Assembly: GCA_008501785.1 (NCBI GenBank)
Contig: QQUD01000235.1
Span: forward strand, 1-8,066
Direction of reading: 5' to 3'
Length of the DNA: 8,066 nucleotides
From: Chloroflexota bacterium
GTDB taxonomy: Bacteria > Chloroflexota > Anaerolineae > Promineifilales > Promineifilaceae
Shown piece by piece: positions 5,017 to 8,066 of this stretch. A program made the position numbers and the translations under genes. Under the pieces are notes generated by a model. The model saw only the letters and a program-made list of their open reading frames with translations, ran no database searches and was not told the DNA's origin. Numbering within the stretch: position 1 is the stretch's first letter; each line of letters begins with the position of its first letter.

Positions 5017-7128
5017 ATGACATTAAAAATTGAGCCTTCGCTTATTCCTTTGTTTCAACCGAAAGGTATTGTTATTGTTGGCGCATCGTCTAGTCCGACA
5101 AAACTTGGATTTGGATTGGCGCGGAATTTGGTGCAGAGTGGCTATCGGGGGGCACTCCATTTTGTGAATCCGAAAGGTGGGGTGCTGCTGGAACGGCCGT
5201 TATACCCCACCATCGCCGAAATCCCCGATCCAGTTGATCTGGCTGTGTTGTTGATTCCAGCTAAATTTATGCCAGCCACACTGGAGCAGTGTGGGCAGTG
5301 TGGTATTCGTGTTGCCATTATTGCTTCGGGTGGATTTCGTGAAGTTGGGCAATATGGCGCGGCGCTGGAAAAAGAGTGCGTGCAAGTGGCGCAATCTTAT
5401 GAGATGCGCCTGATTGGTCCCAACTGTATTGGTTTTTTGGATACCCATTTGCCGATGGATACCACATTTTTACCACCGCCAGGAGCCACGCCTGGTGATA
5501 TTGCGTTTGTGTCGCACTCTGGCGCGATTTGTGCGGCGGTGATTGATTGGGCGCGTGGACAGGGCTTTGGGTTGTCGCAATTGCTTAGTTTGGGTAATCA
5601 AGCGGACGTGACGGAGACGGATGTGCTGGCATCGGTGGCGGCGGACCCGAATACGAAGGTGATTTCGCTGTACATGGAGGGGGTGAGTAACGGCCGTAAA
5701 TTCGTCGATGAAGCCGCCAAGGTTGTGCGTGAAAAGCCGGTGGTGGCGCTGAAAGTGGGCCGTTTTGCCAGCGGACAGAAAGCGGTCGCATCGCACACGG
5801 GCGCATTGGCAGGGCAAGAGTCAGCGTTTGATGCGGCGTTTTGGCGGGCGGGTGTGATTCGGGCAGATACCAGTGAGGCGCTGTCTGACTGGGCGCGGTC
5901 GCTGGCGTGGTGTCCGCTGCCGCAGGGGCGCAATGTAGCGGTGTTGACTAATGCGGGTGGTCCGGGTGTGACGGCAGCGGATGCGTTGGAATCGCTTGGC
6001 TTGCAGATGGCGACCTTTTCTGAGCAGACTAAGGCGGCTTTGCGCAAGGTGCTGCCACCAGCAGCCAGTATTAGCAATCCGGTGGACATGTTGGCGTCTG
6101 CTTCGCCTACGCATTATGCAGAGTGTTTGCAAATATTATTGGCGGACCCCGATGTTCACAGCGTGATGGTGATTATTCCCCCACCGCCCATGTATTCGAC
6201 GGGCGGCGTGGCGCGGGCGATGATTCCGACGATTTATACGACTGATAAACCTGTGTTGGCAGTGTTGATGGGTGAGTCGCTGATTCAAGAAGCTGTGACG
6301 CATTTCCGGGCTGCAAAAGTGCCTGAATACCGCTTCCCTGAACGAGCGGCGGGGGCGATTCGAGTGTTGGTACAGCGGACGGAATATTTGCAAACTGAAC
6401 TGCCGGTGCCGGAGGTGGTAACGGCCGTTTCTCCCCAAAAAGTCCAAGAAATAATCCAAACACAACCTGACGGCTTCATGCCACAAGAACCGCTCAACGA
6501 AATCTTAGAGGCGTATGGCATTCCTGTGCCGCCGGTTGGTTTGGCGACATCGGCAGAAGAAGCGGTGACGCTGGCTGAACAAATGGGGTATCCGGTGGCG
6601 ATGAAGATTGCATCACCCGACATTCCGCACAAGTCAGATATTGGTGGGGTGCTGCTGAATCGGGAGGATGCAGCTGAAGTGACAACAGGCTTTGCTATGA
6701 TTATGGATCGAGCAAAAACGGCGCACCCAGAAGCGACGCTGTTGGGCATTGACGTGCAGAAAATGATTCCAACTGGGCAAGAGGTGATTGTGGGCGTGGT
6801 GCAAGATGCTCAGTTTGGGCCGCTGGTGATGTTTGGGTCTGGCGGTGTGGAGGTAGAAGGGTTGCAAGATGTGGCGTTTGCGCTGGCTCCGATGACGCGC
6901 GATGAGGCGGAGCGCATGTTGGCGGAGACGTGGGCAGGGCGAAAGTTGGATGGGTATCGTCAATTACCGAAAGCGGATAAAACGGCCGTTATCGACGTCC
7001 TTTTCCGTCTCGGCCAACTCGCTGCCGATTTCCCCCAATTTGCTGAAATTGAAATCAACCCCCTACGCGTTCTCCCAGACGGTGATGGTGTGTTTGCGGT
7101 AGATGCGCGGGCTAGAGTTAAGAATTAA
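5017..7128 (+). CDS. ADP-forming acetate/acyl-CoA ligase, alpha-beta fusion (NDP-forming acyl-CoA synthetase)
   Basis: The family interconverts acyl-CoA + ADP + Pi with free acid + ATP + CoA in the cytoplasm, giving substrate-level ATP. The protein has 703 residues, the usual size of fused alpha-beta forms without a GNAT acetyltransferase domain. Order: CoA-binding Rossmann domain (about 10-135, with VGAS at 21-24 and GPNCIGF from 134), succinyl-CoA-ligase-like domains (about 150-460) with SHTGALAG holding the predicted phosphohistidine His260, then a C-terminal ATP-grasp domain (about 488-703) with PHKSDIGGV (His538, the second conserved His) and the metal-binding-type EINPL at 679-683. The start ATG leaves a normal N-terminus; the ribosome binding site is weakly spaced. 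SHSG at 166-169 stands where SQSG is common in relatives. Acyl substrate (acetyl, propionyl, branched-chain) cannot be read from sequence. It is transcribed away from the macroglobulin gene and appears monocistronic. Confidence 0.93.
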   Translation: MTLKIEPSLIPLFQPKGIVIVGASSSPTKLGFGLARNLVQSGYRGALHFVNPKGGVLLERPLYPTIAEIPDPVDLAVLLIPAKFMPATLEQCGQCGIRVAIIASGGFREVGQYGAALEKECVQVAQSYEMRLIGPNCIGFLDTHLPMDTTFLPPPGATPGDIAFVSHSGAICAAVIDWARGQGFGLSQLLSLGNQADVTETDVLASVAADPNTKVISLYMEGVSNGRKFVDEAAKVVREKPVVALKVGRFASGQKAVASHTGALAGQESAFDAAFWRAGVIRADTSEALSDWARSLAWCPLPQGRNVAVLTNAGGPGVTAADALESLGLQMATFSEQTKAALRKVLPPAASISNPVDMLASASPTHYAECLQILLADPDVHSVMVIIPPPPMYSTGGVARAMIPTIYTTDKPVLAVLMGESLIQEAVTHFRAAKVPEYRFPERAAGAIRVLVQRTEYLQTELPVPEVVTAVSPQKVQEIIQTQPDGFMPQEPLNEILEAYGIPVPPVGLATSAEEAVTLAEQMGYPVAMKIASPDIPHKSDIGGVLLNREDAAEVTTGFAMIMDRAKTAHPEATLLGIDVQKMIPTGQEVIVGVVQDAQFGPLVMFGSGGVEVEGLQDVAFALAPMTRDEAERMLAETWAGRKLDGYRQLPKADKTAVIDVLFRLGQLAADFPQFAEIEINPLRVLPDGDGVFAVDARARVKN
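5193..5200. repeat. ACGGCCGT palindrome, copy 8
   Basis: Flanks A/T. Read as Glu-Arg-Pro-Leu in the synthetase. Left 13 G, 8 C; right 5 G, 16 C. Confidence 0.9.
5690..5697. repeat. ACGGCCGT palindrome, copy 9
   Basis: Flanks A/A. Read as Asn-Gly-Arg. Left 15 G, 4 C; right 12 G, 8 C. This is the one copy where C does not exceed G over 40 bases on the right. Confidence 0.9.
6421..6428. repeat. ACGGCCGT palindrome, copy 10
   Basis: Flanks A/T. Read as Thr-Ala-Val in the linker before the ATP-grasp domain. Left 14 G, 7 C; right 2 G, 13 C, the sharpest switch in the synthetase gene. Confidence 0.9.
6982..6989. repeat. ACGGCCGT palindrome, copy 11
   Basis: Flanks A/T. Read as Lys-Thr-Ala-Val in the ATP-grasp domain. 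Left 11 G, 5 C; right 8 G, 15 C. Confidence 0.9.
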
Positions 7129-7146
7129 GGTCTTCAGGAACTCAAG

Positions 7147-7204
7147 TGGAGTGGAGGCTTTAGCCGGTTCTTACGAGACTGTTCCGGCTAAAGCCTCCAC
7201 TCCA
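7147..7204. repeat. Perfect 21-bp inverted repeat between convergent genes
   Basis: Arms 7147-7167 and 7184-7204 are exact reverse complements (left arm ends GGCTTTAGCCGG, right arm begins CCGGCTAAAGCC) around a 16-nt loop. It starts 19 nt after the synthetase stop codon and ends 25 nt from the stop of the convergent gene at 7230. It may act as a two-way transcription barrier, but neither side has a T-run. The sequence style fits a dispersed intergenic repeat. Confidence 0.75.
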
Positions 7205-7229
7205 TACGCCACGAAATTTGAAAGAGCCT

Positions 7230-7514
7230 TTATTCTTTTATGAGTCGAATGAGCTGTGGGCTGCTTTTCGGAACGCGCATTAGCTCATTACGGGCTTCGA
7301 GGTCAAGTTTGACGGTGGTGAAGTACCAGCCGATGGAGCCGTCAAAGCTGCCTTCAAGCTGTTTTCCAACGGCGTCATTGAGTTGTGTGAAGGTCATTTC
7401 CCCGTGGGTTTGTAGGGTGCTGATAATTGTCGTACGCATTTGATCGTATTTGGCTTTGCTGATGTTGACACCAGTTTTACCTGCGGGGTGAAGGGTGAGG
7501 ATTTTTTCGTCCAT
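7230..7514 (-). CDS. Small conserved hypothetical protein, DUF6958-like
   Basis: This is a 94-residue cytoplasmic protein with no signal peptide or membrane segment. It starts at the ATG 7514-7512, preceded by AAGGA at 7525-7521 with 6-nt spacing, a good ribosome binding site. Visible landmarks are LHPAGKTGVNISKAKYDQMR (6-25), a helical middle with FTQLNDAVGKQL (42-53), then GSIGWYF and VKLDLEARNEL, ending in a basic, Pro/Ser-containing tail. The pattern of a short strand, Lys-Tyr helix, second helix and LDLEAR helix followed by a beta wing recalls small winged-helix proteins. I recall it as similar to DUF6958 proteins, whose function is unknown; that assignment is from memory. It is convergent with the synthetase, and the decayed VOC gene lies 54 nt upstream on the same strand. 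Confidence 0.8.
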   Translation of the reverse strand: MDEKILTLHPAGKTGVNISKAKYDQMRTTIISTLQTHGEMTFTQLNDAVGKQLEGSFDGSIGWYFTTVKLDLEARNELMRVPKSSPQLIRLIKE

Positions 7515-7530
7515 TGAGTTTCCTTTGAAA

Positions 7531-7563
7531 TAGTCTGATAGTCGTTAGTCTTGTAGTCGAGTC
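7531..7563. repeat. Short interspersed TAGTC repeats
   Basis: TAGTC occurs at 7531-7535, 7539-7543, 7546-7550 and 7554-7558, followed by GAGTC at 7559-7563. They fill the gap between the small gene and the VOC remnant. Spacing is 7-8 bp; no function is evident. Confidence 0.5.
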
Positions 7564-7568
7564 GTCAA

Positions 7569-7793
7569 TTATGCTTGATGTAGTGTCCAGCCATTGCCAT
7601 CAGGGTCGTTGAAGGCGGCGAATTTGCCTCAGGGGGTGTTGTCGATGGGCTGTACGTCGGTGCCTTTGGCGAGCATGGCGTTACGCATGGCTTCAACTTG
7701 CAAATCAAAACCGCAATGCTCTAAGTAAAATGTTTTGGCCTGCTGTTGATCGGTCACGGGGATTGAGATAACGTCGATAAAATTTCCTGGCAT
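7569..7793 (-). pseudogene. VOC/glyoxalase-family protein remnant with internal deletion and nonsense codon
   Basis: The minus-strand frame starts at the ATG 7793-7791, with a strong AGGAG at 7806-7802 (8-nt spacing). It runs 74 codons to TAA 7571-7569, interrupted by TGA at codon 55 (7631-7629). The N-terminus (VISIPVTDQQQAKTFY, then CGFDLQVE) matches the first beta-alpha-beta unit of VOC proteins. The C-terminus (KFAAFNDPDGNGWTLHQA) matches the typical DPDGNGW end. VOC proteins of this kind are usually about 115-130 residues, so roughly 45-50 residues seem to be missing near codon 34/35 (about 7690), in frame. The TGA stands where relatives have Trp in a PWG motif, so a single G-to-A change explains it. 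TGG codons for Trp elsewhere in the window argue against recoding. Metal ligands in the lost middle would be absent, so function is unlikely. Confidence 0.8.
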
Positions 7794-7812
7794 GTTTGAT
7801 TCTCCTTTTGCA

Positions 7813-7938
7813 TGTCATTTCGAGTAACCAATGCCGGGAAGACCCTGCACAGAATATGAGTAGAACACAGTTGTGTTCTTAGTAGGTCTTCCGAGAAATC
7901 CCTAAGGTCTGTAAAGTAAAAGTGATAGGGATTCCTCG
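7813..7938. repeat. Dispersed hairpin repeat, copy A, with nested inverted repeats
   Basis: It begins with TGTCATTTCGA (7813-7823). The conserved hairpin pairs AATCCCTA (7897-7904) with TAGGGATT (7926-7933), then after one A/C mismatch CGAG (7892-7895) with CTCG (7935-7938). Two more inverted repeats lie before it: GGAAGACC (7837-7844) with GGTCTTCC (7885-7892), and AGAACACA (7862-7869) with TGTGTTCT (7872-7879). There is no coding potential. Confidence 0.65.
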
Positions 7939-7982
7939 TGGGATACTTCGCAGGGCCTCAGCACAGGCTCTACTAAGAAAGT

Positions 7983-8066
7983 TGTCATTTCGAACGCAGT
8001 CTTCGGAGTGAGAAATCTTGCTTCGTGTCTGTCAAGAACCCTCTGCCTCAAAGCAAGATTCCTCGG
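7983..8066. repeat. Dispersed hairpin repeat, copy B, cut by window edge
   Basis: It begins with the same TGTCATTTCGA (7983-7993). AATCTTGCTT (8014-8023) pairs perfectly with AAGCAAGATT (8051-8060); after one A/C mismatch GAG (8010-8012) pairs with CTC (8062-8064). The outer GAGAAATC and GATTCCTCG parts are shared with copy A, while the inner stem sequence differs and remains paired. The element probably continues past the window. Confidence 0.65.

Noticed and set aside
6285..6749. Minus-strand open frame inside the synthetase gene
   Set aside because: Antisense shadow; the plus frame carries the conserved ATP-grasp motifs.
7147..7204. Intrinsic terminator
   Set aside because: Strong stem but no T-run on either strand after it; kept as an inverted repeat only.
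7629..7631. TGA read as Trp (alternative code or recoding)
   Set aside because: Trp is encoded by TGG in the other genes, and the same gene also carries an internal deletion, so decay is simpler.

Overview
The window looks like a chromosomal segment of a Chloroflexota-type bacterium (Anaerolineae or a related class). That placement is inference, from the gene style: a lipoprotein macroglobulin with a Pro/Thr-rich tether, a fused alpha-beta ADP-forming acyl-CoA synthetase, and several families of intergenic inverted repeats. No rRNA, tRNA, CRISPR array or transposase is visible.

Layout. Bases 1-4560 (minus strand) are one uninterrupted reading frame: the first 1520 codons of a bacterial alpha-2-macroglobulin-family lipoprotein with an intact CxEQ thioester motif. 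Its C-terminus lies beyond base 1. Bases 4561-5016 are a divergent intergenic region holding a promoter candidate for each side and an unusual density of inverted repeats, including a nested three-stem structure directly before the ribosome binding site of the next gene. Bases 5017-7128 (plus) encode a 703-residue ADP-forming acetate/acyl-CoA ligase with alpha and beta parts fused. A perfect 21-bp inverted repeat separates it from the convergent small gene at 7230-7514 (minus, DUF6958-like). Behind that is a decayed VOC/glyoxalase-family gene (7569-7793, minus). The right edge, 7807-8066, is noncoding and holds two divergent copies of a hairpin-forming dispersed repeat.

The genes do not form one obvious system. 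The macroglobulin is a predicted surface protease trap and the synthetase belongs to ATP/acyl-CoA metabolism; they share only a divergent intergenic region.

The most interesting signal is at DNA level. The palindrome ACGGCCGT occurs 11 times, all inside the two large genes, in all three reading frames and on genes of both orientations. At almost every copy the plus strand changes from G-rich on the left to C-rich on the right. This resembles the idea of the cyanobacterial HIP1 palindrome but is a different sequence, and the compositional switch is an additional feature. The second candidate is the structured leader of the synthetase gene at 4881-4995.
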